64,000 nt of DNA. Origin: Alloalcanivorax marinus (GTDB lineage Bacteria > Pseudomonadota > Gammaproteobacteria > Pseudomonadales > Alcanivoracaceae). A model generated the notes under the pieces. The model was not told the origin of the DNA. It worked only from the letters and a program-made list of their open reading frames with translations, and searched no databases. Shown in pieces: positions 1 through 10,721 of the stretch. The DNA lies in assembly GCF_016785095.1 (NCBI RefSeq), contig NZ_JAEKJB010000001.1, positions 248,001 through 312,000 on the forward strand. The letters run 5' to 3'. Numbering within the stretch: position 1 is the stretch's first letter; every line of letters starts with the position of its first letter. Position numbers and translations under genes: made by a program.

Positions 1-25
1 GGCCACCAGCCGGCAGGCATCCTAG
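1..25 (+). CDS. 3' end of an upstream gene (partial)
   Basis: The first 25 bases read in one frame as ATSRQAS followed by a TAG stop at 23-25, ten bases before the next start codon. This spacing fits the tail of an upstream member of the same operon. In the conserved cluster to which the next three genes belong, an sll0786/MSMEG_0567-type acetyltransferase often precedes the AIR-synthase-like gene, but seven residues cannot confirm that identity. Confidence 0.35.
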
Positions 26-35
26 GGAGGTCCGC

Positions 36-1031
36 ATGGAGCTGGAGGCGCTGATCAGCGCGCTACGCGACGCCCCGGCGTTCGCCCACAAGGGCGATAT
101 CCGACCGGTGATGGCGGGCCTCGCCGGCCTCGACAGCGGCCACCTGCCGCTGGGCGACGACGCCGCCGCCCTGGCCGACGGCGACGGCTTTCTGCTGATG
201 GCCATGGAAGGCTTCGTCAACGAATTCGTGGCCGCCGAGCCGTTCTTCGCCGGCTACTGTGGCGTCATGGTGAACGTCAGCGACATCGCCGCCATGGGCG
301 GTCGCGCCCTGGCGGTCACCGACGCACTGTGGAGCCGGGGCGACGATCAGAGCGCGGCGATCCTGGCCGGGCTCCGCGAAGCGGCGGGCAAATACGGCGT
401 CCCCCTGGTGGGCGGCCACAGCAACGCCCATTGCGACCGGCCGCAACTGTCGGTGGCGATCCTGGGCCGCGCCCGGGCCCTGCTCACCAGTTTCGATGCC
501 CGCCCCGGCGATACCCTGCTGGTGGCCTGCGACCTGCGCGGGCGCTACCGGGCCGTGGGCGACAATTGGGATGCCAGCAGCGACGCTCCCGGGGCTCGCC
601 TGCGCGATGACCTGGCGATCCTGCCGGGGCTGGCCGAGGACGGCCTGTGCCAGGCCGGCAAGGACATCTCCATGGCCGGGCCGGTGGGCACCGCCCTGAT
701 GCTGCTGGAAGCCTCCGGGGTAGGCGCGGAGCTGAGCCTGGATGCCCTGCCCCGGCCACCGGGGGTGCCGCTGGAACGCTGGCTGCGCACCTTCCCCAGC
801 TATGGCTTCGTGCTGGCGGTGGCGCCGGACCGGGTGGCCGAGGTGACACGGCGTTTCCGGCGCCGCCAGCTGGCCGTGGCCGACGCGGGCCGGGTCACCT
901 CCGGCGGCCATCTCACCCTGACCCTGGGCGACCAGCGGTTGCCGTTCTGGAACCACCACGAAACCCCGTACCTGGGGCGCCCCTTCCCCCCTTCTTCCCC
1001 AGCCCGTCATCAAGGAGGCCACTATGCCTGA
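36..1031 (+). CDS. sll0787-family AIR synthase-related protein
   Basis: A 331-aa PurM/ThiL-fold protein. The N-terminal half carries a GDDAAAL segment at residues 40-46, as in ATP-binding AIR-synthase-like enzymes, then VNVSDIAAMGGR near 80-90 and VGGHSN at 125-130. It is not PurM, which is encoded separately in this window. The two genes that follow match the MSMEG_0570 and MSMEG_0569 families, placing it in the conserved sll0783-sll0787 nitrogen-starvation cluster whose product is unknown; an ATP-dependent activation step is a family-level inference. The start is supported by AGGGAGG seven bases upstream. It overlaps the next gene by 8 bp, suggesting translational coupling. Confidence 0.85.
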   Translation: MELEALISALRDAPAFAHKGDIRPVMAGLAGLDSGHLPLGDDAAALADGDGFLLMAMEGFVNEFVAAEPFFAGYCGVMVNVSDIAAMGGRALAVTDALWSRGDDQSAAILAGLREAAGKYGVPLVGGHSNAHCDRPQLSVAILGRARALLTSFDARPGDTLLVACDLRGRYRAVGDNWDASSDAPGARLRDDLAILPGLAEDGLCQAGKDISMAGPVGTALMLLEASGVGAELSLDALPRPPGVPLERWLRTFPSYGFVLAVAPDRVAEVTRRFRRRQLAVADAGRVTSGGHLTLTLGDQRLPFWNHHETPYLGRPFPPSSPARHQGGHYA

Positions 1032-1365
1032 AGTGCATTTCAACGTGCGCTGGCCGGATCACAGCGAACAGAGCTGTTACTCCCCGTCCACCGTGATCCA
1101 CGATTTTCTGCGCGCCGGCGAGAGTTATCCGCTGGCGGAATTCCTGACCCTGAGCCGGGACGCCCTGACCCTGGCCGGCGACCGGGTGGAGCAAAAGTAC
1201 GGTTTCCGCTGCACCAGCGCCGACAGCCAGTTACTGGCCCTGGAAACCAGGGGGCGGCAATTCGCCGGACAGGCCGACGCCCGCGTCACCGTGACCCGGG
1301 TAGGCGCCGCCACGCCCGCCCCTTCGTCCACCGACTCGTCCATGACCAACAAGGAATCCTCATGA
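1024..1365 (+). CDS. MSMEG_0570-family nitrogen starvation response protein
   Basis: A 113-aa protein with the family's characteristic opening (MPEVHFNVRWPDHS, then CYSPSTVI) and a central stretch running LAEFLTLSRDALTLAGDRVEQKYGFRC-like. No enzymatic motif is visible and its role is unknown. It sits between the AIR-synthase-like gene (8-bp overlap) and the flavin oxidoreductase gene (4-bp ATGA overlap), so the three are almost certainly one transcript. The C-terminal 20 residues are rich in Ala, Pro, Ser and Thr and look unstructured. Confidence 0.82.
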   Translation: MPEVHFNVRWPDHSEQSCYSPSTVIHDFLRAGESYPLAEFLTLSRDALTLAGDRVEQKYGFRCTSADSQLLALETRGRQFAGQADARVTVTRVGAATPAPSSTDSSMTNKESS

Positions 1366-2636
1366 CCTTCGCCCAACGCCATTACCCGGTGATCGTGGTG
1401 GGCGGCGGCCAGGCCGGCCTGTCCACCAGTTACCTGCTCCAGCAACGGCGCATCGAACACCTGGTGCTGGAAAAGGAGCAAGCCTTCCACGCCTGGAAGG
1501 CGCAACGCTGGGACAGCTTCTGCCTGGTCACGCCGAACTGGCAGTGCCGACTGCCGGATCACCCCTATGACGGCGACGATCCCCACGGTTTCATGGTCAA
1601 GGAAGAAATCGTCGCCTGGATGGAACGCTTCCGTGCTTCCTTCGAACCGCCCCTGATCGAGGGCATTACCGTGCAGGCGGTGCGTGCCCTGCCGGTGGGC
1701 GGCTACCGCCTGGACACCGACCGGGGCCCGCTCACCGCCGACCAGGTGGTGATGGCGGTGAGCAGCTATCACCGGCCCAAGGTGCCGGACTACGCCCGCC
1801 GGCTGCCGGCGCGGATCAAACAGGTGGATGCCTCCGCCTACCGCAACCCGGCGACCCTGCCGGAGGGCGCGGTGCTGGTGGTGGGCACCGGCCAGTCCGG
1901 CTGCCAGATCGCCGAGGACCTGCACCTGGCCGGTCGTCGGGTGCACCTGGCGGTGGGACCGGCGCCCCGCGTATCGCGTTTCTACCGTGGCCGCGACGTG
2001 GTGGACTGGCTCGATGACATGGGCCACTACCGGATTCCGGTGCAGGAACACCTCACCGAGGACCAGGTGCGCGCCAAGGCCAACCACTATGTCACTGGTC
2101 GCGACGGCGGTCGTGATATCGATCTGCGCCGCTTCGCCCTGGAGGGCATGCGCCTGCATGGCCGGCTGGAGAATGTTGAATCCGGCCAGGCCCACTTCGG
2201 CGATGACCTGACCAAGAACCTGGACCAGGCCGATGCCACCAACGCCCGCATCAAGAACAGCATCGACGAATACATCGCCCGGCAGGGCATCGACGCACCG
2301 CTGGAAGCGCCCTATGAACCGCTTTGGGAACCGCCCCGGGACCTGGAGCGAGGACTGGACCTGGACGCGGAGGGCATCGCCGCCGTGATCTGGTGCATCG
2401 GCTACGCCCCGGACTTTTCCTGGATCGACGCCCCGGCCTTCGACGCCAGCGGCTACCCGAAACACCGGCGTGGCGTCACCGCCAGCCCGGGGCTGTATTT
2501 CCTGGGTCTGCCGTGGCTGCACACCTGGGGCTCGGGGCGCATCTATGCCATCGCCGAGGACGCGGAACATCTGGTGGACCACATCGAGGCGGCGCGGCTG
2601 CCCCTGCGCGAGCAATACCTGGCCGGTATCGCCTGA
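1362..2636 (+). CDS. MSMEG_0569-family flavin-dependent oxidoreductase
   Basis: A 424-aa FAD/NADPH enzyme of the flavin monooxygenase type. The FAD-binding GGGQAG lies at residues 14-19 and a second Rossmann motif, VVGTGQSGCQ, near residue 170 should bind NAD(P)H. The C-terminal CIGYAPDFSW and LYFLGLPWLHTWGSG segments are typical of this family. It closes the nitrogen-starvation cluster and starts in an ATGA overlap with the preceding gene. Substrate unknown; oxidation of an amine or amide made by the cluster is only a guess. Confidence 0.87.
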   Translation: MTFAQRHYPVIVVGGGQAGLSTSYLLQQRRIEHLVLEKEQAFHAWKAQRWDSFCLVTPNWQCRLPDHPYDGDDPHGFMVKEEIVAWMERFRASFEPPLIEGITVQAVRALPVGGYRLDTDRGPLTADQVVMAVSSYHRPKVPDYARRLPARIKQVDASAYRNPATLPEGAVLVVGTGQSGCQIAEDLHLAGRRVHLAVGPAPRVSRFYRGRDVVDWLDDMGHYRIPVQEHLTEDQVRAKANHYVTGRDGGRDIDLRRFALEGMRLHGRLENVESGQAHFGDDLTKNLDQADATNARIKNSIDEYIARQGIDAPLEAPYEPLWEPPRDLERGLDLDAEGIAAVIWCIGYAPDFSWIDAPAFDASGYPKHRRGVTASPGLYFLGLPWLHTWGSGRIYAIAEDAEHLVDHIEAARLPLREQYLAGIA

Positions 2637-2646
2637 TGCCTGAACG

Positions 2647-2676
2647 AAAAAAGCCCCGCCGTTCGGCGGGGCTTTC
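2647..2676 (-). terminator. Rho-independent terminator of the fad operon
   Basis: A ten-base perfect stem (AAGCCCCGCC / GGCGGGGCTT, arms 2651-2660 and 2665-2674) with a GTTC loop lies between two convergent genes. On the minus strand it is followed by a run of six T, ideal for the fad pair; on the plus strand only TTTC follows, so it may work weakly in both directions. Confidence 0.85.
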
Positions 2677-2700
2677 GGGTCGCGGAAAGCGGCGTTGTTG

Positions 2701-4866
2701 TTATTTGAAGATGTCGCCTTTTTCCGCTTTTTCCACCAGCAGTTTCGGCGGCGTGAAGCGCTCGCCGTAGGTGTTGGCCAGTTCCTGGGCGCGAGCCACG
2801 AAGCCGCGCAGGCCACCGTCGTACTGGTTCATGTACTGCACCACGCCGCCGGTCCAGGCTGGGAAGCCAATGCCGAAGATGGAACCGATGTTGGTGTCGC
2901 CCACCGAATCGATCACTCCTTCCTCGAAGCACTTCACCGTCTCGATGGCCTCGGCGAACATCATGCGCTCCTGCATGTCCTGGAACGGGATCGGGTCCCG
3001 GGCCGGGAACTGCTCTTTCAAACCGGGCCACAGGTGCGCCTTGCCGCCTTCCGGATACTCGTAGAAGCCCTTGCCGTCCAGCTTGCCCGGGCGATCCAGC
3101 TCGTTGACCATCTTCTCCATCACCGCCAGGGCCGGGTGTTGCCGGGCTTCACCGCCAGACTGCTCGGCGGCCTGCTTGTACTCGCCGGCGATCTTCAGGG
3201 ACAGCTTCATGTTGATCTCGTCGATCAGCTTGAGCGCGCCCACCGGGTAGCCGGCCTGGGTGGCCGCCTGTTCGATGGAGTTGGCGTTCTGCCCTTCGCC
3301 GACCATGGCGATGGCCTCGTTGATAAAGGTGCCGATCACGCGGCTGGTGAAGAAGCCCCGGGAATCGTGCACCACGATAGGAGTCTTCTTGATCTGCAGG
3401 GTGTAGTCGAACACCTTGGCCAGCACTTCGTCGCTGGTGTTCTTGCCACGGATGATTTCCACCAGCGGCATCTTGTCCACCGGGCTGAAGAAGTGGATAC
3501 CGATAAAGTTATCCTGCTTTTTCACGCCCTCGGCGAGGCCGGTGATCGGCAGCGTGGAGGTGTTGGAGCCGAGCACCGCGTCCGCGTTGACCACGTCCTC
3601 GATTTCCTGGAACACCTTGTGCTTGAGCTCGGTGTTCTCGAACACCGCCTCGATCACGAAGTCCACGCCTTCCAGATCCTTGGCGTCGGCGGCCGGGGTG
3701 ATGCGCGCGAGAATTTCTTCTTTCTTCTCCTTGCTCATCTTGCCCTTGGACACTTCCTTGTCGAGCAGCTTCTCGGAGTAGGCCTTGCCCTTCTCCGCGT
3801 TCTCCATGGAAACGTCCTTGAGCACCACCCGGGCGCCGGAGCGGGCGGTGACATAGGCGATGCCCGCGCCCATCATGCCGGCGCCCAGCACCGCCACTTT
3901 TTCGGCTTTGTACTTGGGCACGTCCTTGGGACGGCTGGCGCCGGCGTTAATGGCCTGCAGGTTGAAGAAGAAGGCGTTGATCATGTTCTTCGCCACCTGG
4001 CCGCGCGCCAGTTCCACGAAGTAACGGCCTTCAATGGTGAGCGCATCGTCGAAGCCCACCTGGGCGCCTTCCACGGCGGCAGCCATGATGTTGCGCGGCG
4101 CCGGGTAGTTGGCGCCCTTGAGCTGCTTGCGCAGGTTGGCCGGGAACGCCGGCAGGTTCTGGGCGAACGCCGGGGTGCTGGGGGTGCCGCCGGGGATCTT
4201 GTAGCCTTTTTCGTCCCAGGGTTGTTTGGCTTTCGGGTTGGCCTTGATCCATTCCCGGGCCTTGGCCAGCATCGCGTCTTCGCTGTCGGCGATGTCATCG
4301 ATGATGCCCACGGCTTTGGCTTTTTCCACCTTCAGCCGCTGGCCCTGCATCAGCACCTGCATCAGCGCGTTCTGGATACCCAGCATGCGCACCGTGCGCA
4401 CCACGCCGCCGGCGCCAGGCAACAGGCCCAGAGTCACTTCCGGAAAACCGAACTGCGCCTTCGGATTGTTCAGCGCCACCCGGTGATGGCAGGCCAGCGC
4501 GATTTCCAGGCCACCGCCCAGGGCGGTGCCGTTAAGCGCCGCCACCACCGGTTTGCCCAGGGTTTCCAGGCGGCGCAGCTGCGCCTTGCCGGCTTCCACG
4601 CCCTTGGCGAATTCCGGCGCGTTTTCCTTGGTGACCTTGGCCAGATCACGCAGGTCGCCACCGGCGAAGAAGGTGCTCTTGGCAGAGGTGATGATCACCC
4701 CGGCGATGTTGTCCTTCTCTTTTTCCAGCCGGCTTACCATTTCTTCCATGGAACGCATGTAGCGCTCGTTCATGGTGTTCGCGGATTGCTGGGGATCGTC
4801 CAGGATCAGGGTGACGATGTTGTCCGCGTCCTGTTCCCAGCGGATCGTGCTGTCTTTATCGCTCAT
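2701..4866 (-). CDS. FadB/FadJ-family 3-hydroxyacyl-CoA dehydrogenase / enoyl-CoA hydratase
   Basis: A 721-aa multifunctional beta-oxidation protein. The N-terminal hydratase half has FAGGDLRDL near residue 68 and [17 protein letters not shown] near 115-131 (oxyanion hole and catalytic Glu). The dehydrogenase half begins with [13 protein letters not shown] near 327, with [12 protein letters not shown] and the HFFSPV catalytic His further on. Length matches FadB/FadJ (about 715-730 aa). It is transcribed behind the thiolase gene with a 21-bp gap and GGAGAGAG upstream of the start, so the two probably form an alpha/beta complex. The N-terminus resembles the Pseudomonas PA1737-type paralogues more than classical FadB, so I give no symbol. 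Confidence 0.93.
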   Translation of the reverse strand: MSDKDSTIRWEQDADNIVTLILDDPQQSANTMNERYMRSMEEMVSRLEKEKDNIAGVIITSAKSTFFAGGDLRDLAKVTKENAPEFAKGVEAGKAQLRRLETLGKPVVAALNGTALGGGLEIALACHHRVALNNPKAQFGFPEVTLGLLPGAGGVVRTVRMLGIQNALMQVLMQGQRLKVEKAKAVGIIDDIADSEDAMLAKAREWIKANPKAKQPWDEKGYKIPGGTPSTPAFAQNLPAFPANLRKQLKGANYPAPRNIMAAAVEGAQVGFDDALTIEGRYFVELARGQVAKNMINAFFFNLQAINAGASRPKDVPKYKAEKVAVLGAGMMGAGIAYVTARSGARVVLKDVSMENAEKGKAYSEKLLDKEVSKGKMSKEKKEEILARITPAADAKDLEGVDFVIEAVFENTELKHKVFQEIEDVVNADAVLGSNTSTLPITGLAEGVKKQDNFIGIHFFSPVDKMPLVEIIRGKNTSDEVLAKVFDYTLQIKKTPIVVHDSRGFFTSRVIGTFINEAIAMVGEGQNANSIEQAATQAGYPVGALKLIDEINMKLSLKIAGEYKQAAEQSGGEARQHPALAVMEKMVNELDRPGKLDGKGFYEYPEGGKAHLWPGLKEQFPARDPIPFQDMQERMMFAEAIETVKCFEEGVIDSVGDTNIGSIFGIGFPAWTGGVVQYMNQYDGGLRGFVARAQELANTYGERFTPPKLLVEKAEKGDIFK

Positions 4867-4887
4867 GGTCTCTCTCCGTTGGGTCCG

Positions 4888-6099
<1,212 letters not shown>

Positions 6100-6260
6100 G
6101 TAACCTTTCCTCTCGCCTTGGGCAGTAACCGGCGCGGCGCGGGCGGGGCCCGGCGGCACCGGCGTCGGTGAAAAGCAGACCGCCAGGGTGCCCCAGGGCC
6201 GGGGCGGCGGCAATGACAGGAGTGCTCAGCGGCCCTGAGCGGAACGGCCAGCGCATCGCG

Positions 6261-6360
6261 GATCGCGGCTGAAGCCGCTCCTACAGCGTGCATAGAACCC
6301 GTAGGCAGCGCGCATAGAACCCGTAGGAGCGACCGGCGGCACTCCGCTTCAGTCGCGATC
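6261..6360. repeat. REP-like palindromic element with internal 16-bp direct repeat
   Basis: A GATCGCGGCTGAAGCCGCTCCTAC arm at 6261-6284 faces a degenerate inverse copy ending CTTCAGTCGCGATC at 6347-6360. Between them GCATAGAACCCGTAGG occurs twice (6290-6305 and 6312-6327, period 22). It occupies much of the 335-bp space between the divergent thiolase and GST genes, where their promoters must also lie. Related elements occur at 15719, 54299 and 57699. Confidence 0.7.
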
Positions 6361-6434
6361 CCCCGGCGCAACGGCCATTGCAAGCGGCCTGGCGCGGCCC
6401 CAGGGTAACCACCAAACCGTAACAGGAGACTCCC

Positions 6435-7187
6435 ATGCATTCCCTGGACGTGGCCCGTTCCCTGGCCTCCACCCTGGCCCAGCAGGGCCGGGGCATCGCC
6501 ACCCACGGCGCCGCCCACCAGCCGGCGGAGCCGCTGGAACTCTATGATATGGAAGGCTGTCCGTTCTGCCGGCTGGTGCGCGAGGCGCTCACCGACCTGG
6601 ATCTGGACGTGCTCACCTACCCCTGCCCCAAAGGCGGCGACCGCTACCGGCCGCTGGTGGAGAAACTGGGCGGCAAGCAGCTTTTCCCCTACCTGATGGA
6701 CCCCAACACCGGCGTGGCGCTGTACGAGTCCGCCGACATCATCGACTACCTGTACCGTGAATACGGCAACCGTCCGGCCCCCACGGGCTGGCGGCTGCGG
6801 GCACGCACCGCCGCCTCCATGGCGGCCTCCGTGCCGCGTGCCGGGCACGGCCTGCGGGCCCGCGACGCGGAGGTGCCCGAGCAGGCGCTGATTCTGTATT
6901 CCTTCGAGGGCAGCCCATTCGCGCGGTTGGTGCGCGAGCGCCTGTGCGAGATGCAGATTCCCTATCTGGTGCGCCAATGCGGTCGCGATCAGTGGCAGGA
7001 CTGGGTACTGCCGCCGGTGCGCAACGCCCTGGACATGGAGTACCTGCCCACCCAGCGCCACCGCCAGGAATTGATGGCCCGGGCCGGTCGGGTGGCGGTG
7101 CCCTACCTGATCGACCCGAACAGCGGCGAGGAGCTGTTCGAATCGGAACGCATTCTCGCCTACCTGGAGCAACGCTACGGTCACTGA
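6435..7187 (+). CDS. Tandem glutathione S-transferase N-terminal domain protein
   Basis: A 250-aa protein built from two thioredoxin-fold GST-N/glutaredoxin-like domains. Domain 1 (about 36-115) has a redox-type CPFC motif at 42-45 and the PYLMDPNTGVALYESADIIDYL glutathione-site signature. Domain 2 (about 152-250) repeats the layout (PYLIDPNSGEELFESERILAYL) but its CPFC position reads SPFA, so it lacks the cysteines. No GST C-terminal helical domain is present. AGGAGA precedes the ATG. Substrate unknown; a thiol-disulfide or glutathione-dependent role is inferred from domain 1. Confidence 0.83.
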   Translation: MHSLDVARSLASTLAQQGRGIATHGAAHQPAEPLELYDMEGCPFCRLVREALTDLDLDVLTYPCPKGGDRYRPLVEKLGGKQLFPYLMDPNTGVALYESADIIDYLYREYGNRPAPTGWRLRARTAASMAASVPRAGHGLRARDAEVPEQALILYSFEGSPFARLVRERLCEMQIPYLVRQCGRDQWQDWVLPPVRNALDMEYLPTQRHRQELMARAGRVAVPYLIDPNSGEELFESERILAYLEQRYGH

Positions 7188-7300
7188 CCAACGACGGGAA
7201 AGCGTTTTTTGTTAAGCCGGCACCTTCTCCGTGCCGGAATTCAGTGCTATATAAGGGTGGGAATCATCCCACCCTAACCCAGCTTTAAGAGTAGTGAACG

Positions 7301-7471
7301 ATGAGTCGTCGCCACTTTGATGACTACGACGCCCGCGAGTGGGAAGAAGAGCACAAACGGGTCGTCAGCAAGGAACGCCGTAAACGGGACGCCAAGAAAC
7401 AGCGCCACCAGCTCGACGACGCGGACGACGCCCCCACGGGTCGGGTCCGCGTGCCGCGCCCGACGCACTGA
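7301..7471 (+). CDS. Small highly charged hypothetical protein
   Basis: A 56-aa frame starting MSRRHFDDYDAREWEEEHKR, rich in Arg, Lys, Asp and Glu, with no signal or membrane segment. GC-rich third positions and its placement in the 447-bp space between the GST gene and smrA argue for a real gene, but the ribosome site (TAAGAG) is weak. It could be a nucleic-acid-associated or intrinsically disordered protein; I do not recognise a family. Confidence 0.55.
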   Translation: MSRRHFDDYDAREWEEEHKRVVSKERRKRDAKKQRHQLDDADDAPTGRVRVPRPTH

Positions 7472-7634
7472 TCCTCCCCTCCCCGGCCCGGCCCGCCGAC
7501 GGGGCAGCGTGCTGCTCCGCGGTTGGCTTTTGCCGCCATTTGCCATCCGCCCTTCACGCTATCACGCATGGCATTACGGGCTGTCAGGCCCTAGTATGAG
7601 TGTTTCCTTGAGGGCGTGTAGGAGGCGACGAGCC

Positions 7635-8228
7635 ATGGGCGACTATGACGACGACCTGTTCCAACGTGAGATGACCGGCGTGGCGCCTCTCAAGGAAGAC
7701 GACCGGATACACCCCGGTCGTCGCCGCGAGCCGACCCTGGCGCAGCGCCTGCGGCGGGCTTCCGCCAGCGCCCGGCCCAACCGCGACCCCAATCCCCTTT
7801 CACTGCCCGAGCAGGTGCCCCAGGCGGACCCTTACGACATCGTCGGACTGAAGAAGAACGGCGTGCAGGAAGGCGTGTACCGCAAGCTGCGGCTGGGCAA
7901 GTACGAACCCCAGGCGCGGCTGGATCTGCACCGGGTACGGCTGGCGGCGGCCCGCGATCAGGTCTACCTGTTTATCCGCGAGGCCCAGCAAAACGGTCTG
8001 CGTACCGTTCTGATCAACCACGGCAAGGGCCAGCACAGCGAGCGCCCGGCACTGCTCAAGAGCTATGTGCTGCACTGGCTGGAAGAATTCGATCAGGTGC
8101 TTGCCTTCCATAGTGCGCCGGCCAACCAGGGCGGCGCCGGCGTCACCCTGGCGCTGCTGCGCAAGACCGGCGACGCCAGCCAGAAGAACCGGGAGTTCTT
8201 CTACGAGCGCAGCCGCGCCCAGCGGTAA
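7635..8228 (+). CDS. smrA: Smr-domain protein SmrA
   Basis: A 197-aa protein with a C-terminal Smr (small MutS-related) domain, an RNA/DNA nuclease fold. The hallmark LDLHR motif is at about 96-100, HGKG near 132 and GGAG near 172. The acidic/basic N-terminus (MGDYDDDLFQREM) matches gammaproteobacterial SmrA. The start at 7635 is fixed by a strong AGGAGG at 7620-7625; the open frame extends 106 codons upstream but that part is not protein-like. It converges on sthA with 19 bp between stops and no visible terminator. Confidence 0.88.
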   Translation: MGDYDDDLFQREMTGVAPLKEDDRIHPGRRREPTLAQRLRRASASARPNRDPNPLSLPEQVPQADPYDIVGLKKNGVQEGVYRKLRLGKYEPQARLDLHRVRLAAARDQVYLFIREAQQNGLRTVLINHGKGQHSERPALLKSYVLHWLEEFDQVLAFHSAPANQGGAGVTLALLRKTGDASQKNREFFYERSRAQR

Positions 8229-8247
8229 ATGATCGCCGCAACGACCT

Positions 8248-9648
8248 CTAACGTTTGACCCGGTTCATGCCATTGATCGCCGCCACCCGGTACGCCTCGG
8301 CCATGGTCGGGTAGTTGAAGGTGGTGTCGATGAAATAGTTGATGGTGTTGTTGGGCGGCGGCTGGCGCATCACCGCCTGCCCCACGTGCACGATCTCCAT
8401 CGCCTGGTACCCGAAGCAATGGATGCCGAGCACCGCCAGGGTATCGCGGTGAAACAGGATCTTCAGCATGCCGACCCGCTCACCGGTGATCTGCGCCCGG
8501 GCCAGGCTTTTGAAAAACGCCTGGCCTACTTCATAGGGCACCTTGGCCTCGGTGAGTTCCTGTTCGGTGCGCCCCACGGAACTGATCCCGGGAATAGTGT
8601 AAATGCCGGTGGGCACATCGGTGACCTGCTTGACCGGGCCGCCGTCGACAATGCCGGCGGCGCAAAAACGCCCCTGGTCGTAGGAGGCACTGGCCAGCGA
8701 CGGCCACCCCACCACGTCGCCCACCGCGTACACCCCTTCCACCTCGGTTTGGTAGCGTTCGTCCACCGCAAGCTGGCCACGGCCATTGGCCTGCAAGCCG
8801 ATGTTTTCCAGGCCGATGTTCTGGGTGTTGCCGGAGCGGCCATTGCTCCACAGCAACGCATCCGCGCGCAGCCTCTTTCCGGATTCCAGCTCCAGGGTAA
8901 CGCCTTCGTCGTCGGCGACCACCCGGGTGTAGTGTTCGCTGTGGCGAATGGTGGCGCCCTGCTCGCGCAGATGATAACTGAGCGCGTCGGAGATTTCGGT
9001 ATCCAGGAAATCGAGCAGGTGCTCACGGCTGTTGACCAGATCCACGCGCATGCCCAGGCCGGTGAACAGGCAAGCGTATTCGCAACCGATCACGCCGGCG
9101 CCGTAGATGATGATGTGCCGGGGCGTGTGGTTCATGCGCAGGATGGTGTCGGAGTCGTACACCCGGGGATGGTCGAAATCCACGTCCTCCGGATGATATG
9201 GCCGCGAGCCGGTGGCGATGATGATATTGCGGGTTTGCAGCAGCCACTGGCGGCCGGCGTCGTCGTCCACGCGCACCTGGTCGGGCGCCTGGATCACGCC
9301 ACGACCGGCGAACACCTTGACCCGGTTGCGGATATAAAAGTCGCCGCGCACCTGCACCTGGGAATCCACCACTTCACCGGAACGCTTGATCAGATCCTGC
9401 CAGCGCACCTGACGCGGGTTGATCAAACCACGCAGCAACGGATTGCGCTGCGAGCGGATCACCTGGCGCACCTGGTGGCGCAGGGCCTTGGAGGGAATCG
9501 TGCCCCAGTGAGTACAGTTGCCGCCAATCTGATCGCCCTTGTCGATCACCGCCACCCGCAACCCGCCCTTGGCCGCCTGCATGGCGGCGGCCTCGCCGGC
9601 CGGGCCACTGCCCAGCACCACCAGATCCCATCCGGAACTGATATCCAT
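8248..9648 (-). CDS. sthA: Soluble pyridine nucleotide transhydrogenase (Si-specific)
   Basis: A 466-aa flavoprotein that equilibrates NADPH with NAD+ in the cytosol. The FAD-binding [19 protein letters not shown] begins near residue 9. Around residues 43-53 the sequence reads [11 protein letters not shown], with only one of the two cysteines of dihydrolipoamide dehydrogenase relatives, which distinguishes SthA. Length equals the E. coli enzyme. The ATG at 9648 has GGGAGG 13 bases upstream; the extra 25 open codons beyond it are not conserved-looking. Divergent from the LapA-domain gene, 73 bp apart. Confidence 0.95.
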   Translation of the reverse strand: MDISSGWDLVVLGSGPAGEAAAMQAAKGGLRVAVIDKGDQIGGNCTHWGTIPSKALRHQVRQVIRSQRNPLLRGLINPRQVRWQDLIKRSGEVVDSQVQVRGDFYIRNRVKVFAGRGVIQAPDQVRVDDDAGRQWLLQTRNIIIATGSRPYHPEDVDFDHPRVYDSDTILRMNHTPRHIIIYGAGVIGCEYACLFTGLGMRVDLVNSREHLLDFLDTEISDALSYHLREQGATIRHSEHYTRVVADDEGVTLELESGKRLRADALLWSNGRSGNTQNIGLENIGLQANGRGQLAVDERYQTEVEGVYAVGDVVGWPSLASASYDQGRFCAAGIVDGGPVKQVTDVPTGIYTIPGISSVGRTEQELTEAKVPYEVGQAFFKSLARAQITGERVGMLKILFHRDTLAVLGIHCFGYQAMEIVHVGQAVMRQPPPNNTINYFIDTTFNYPTMAEAYRVAAINGMNRVKR

Positions 9649-9721
9649 AGACGCTGCTCGCCTCCCTTGTTGATGAACCGATACTGTGAAAGATTGGGGG
9701 GAAACCGCAAGGAGCCAAGTC

Positions 9722-10057
9722 ATGGAACCGGATCCCTACGACAGCCCTCGCCCGGGCTCGAAACTGGGCCGCGCCGCCAAGGGCGGCGGTCGCTGGCTGC
9801 GGCGCCACCCGCTGGGAGCGCTGCAGATTCTACTGCTGATCCTGGTGTTGATCGTGGTCGCCCAGAACCTGGAGCCCACCTCCATCGACCTGCTGTTCTG
9901 GACCGTGGCGGCGCTGCCCAAGCTGATACTGATGCTGCTGAGCATGGTGGTCGGCGCGCTGGTCTGGGAGGGCCTGCGCCGGCGCTGGTTGAAACCCGGA
10001 CGGCGCCATGGCGCCACGCCGAAGGACACCGGCGCTACCAGCCAAACACGTCCTTGA
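9722..10057 (+). CDS. LapA (DUF1049) domain membrane protein
   Basis: A 111-aa inner-membrane protein. After a charged N-terminus, two hydrophobic helices ([14 protein letters not shown] and [18 protein letters not shown]) with the QNLEP turn match the lipopolysaccharide assembly protein A domain. It lacks the LapB partner gene. AAGGAG lies nine bases before the ATG. Its last 23 bp overlap the end of hda on the opposite strand. Confidence 0.8.
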   Translation: MEPDPYDSPRPGSKLGRAAKGGGRWLRRHPLGALQILLLILVLIVVAQNLEPTSIDLLFWTVAALPKLILMLLSMVVGALVWEGLRRRWLKPGRRHGATPKDTGATSQTRP

Positions 10058-10721
10058 CGAACGGAATGGTGGGCGCCCGCTGCCGGGCCAGGGCGGTGCG
10101 GTCCAGGGTGGCCAGCCGCTCCAGCAGCAGCGCCGGTGAACGCTCGCTGCGCATCACCATGAAGCGCGCCACCTCCGGCCCCAGCTTCAGCCCCCGTTCC
10201 CGGGCGCGCTCGGCCAGCAGGCCGGCCAGATCCTCCTCCTCCATGGGCTGAAGGCGGAACACCGGGCCCGCCGCCAGGCGCGTGGCCAGGTCCGGCAACA
10301 GCCAGCCCAGCGCCCCGGGCGCCGCCGTGGCGCTGAACAGCAGCGCGCCACCGCGCGCCATCATGCGGTTGTAGAGGTGAAACAAGGCTTCTTCCCAGGC
10401 CGCCTCGCCGGCGAAGCGGTCCACGTCGTCCACCGCCAGCAGATCGAACTGTTCCATGGACTCCAGCACGTCCGGCACCAGCGGCAACAACTCGGCGGCG
10501 GGCAGCAGGCAGGCATGGCGGCCCAACTCCTGGGCACGGCGCACGGCGCCCTCCAGCAGGTGGCTGCGGCCCTGCCCGGCGGCGCCCCAGATGAACACCT
10601 GGCGCTCCTCGCCCTCGGCGGCGGCGCGCACCGTGGCCAGAGCGGCGCCGTTGGGGCCGGCATGGAAGTTATCCAGCGCGTGGCCCTCGCGCAGTTCCAG
10701 GGCCAGGGGCAATTGACTCAT
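10035..10721 (-). CDS. hda: DnaA regulatory inactivator Hda
   Basis: A 228-aa DnaA-like AAA+ protein that, with the DNA-loaded sliding clamp, promotes hydrolysis of DnaA-ATP. The N-terminal QLPLALEL is a clamp-binding motif. The phosphate loop reads WGAAGQGRSHLLEG, with Arg in place of the usual Lys as is common in Hda, and Walker B is LLAVDDVDR. It starts in a 4-bp overlap with the DUF2066 gene, a pairing frequent in gammaproteobacteria. Confidence 0.93.
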   Translation of the reverse strand: MSQLPLALELREGHALDNFHAGPNGAALATVRAAAEGEERQVFIWGAAGQGRSHLLEGAVRRAQELGRHACLLPAAELLPLVPDVLESMEQFDLLAVDDVDRFAGEAAWEEALFHLYNRMMARGGALLFSATAAPGALGWLLPDLATRLAAGPVFRLQPMEEEDLAGLLAERARERGLKLGPEVARFMVMRSERSPALLLERLATLDRTALARQRAPTIPFVKDVFGW

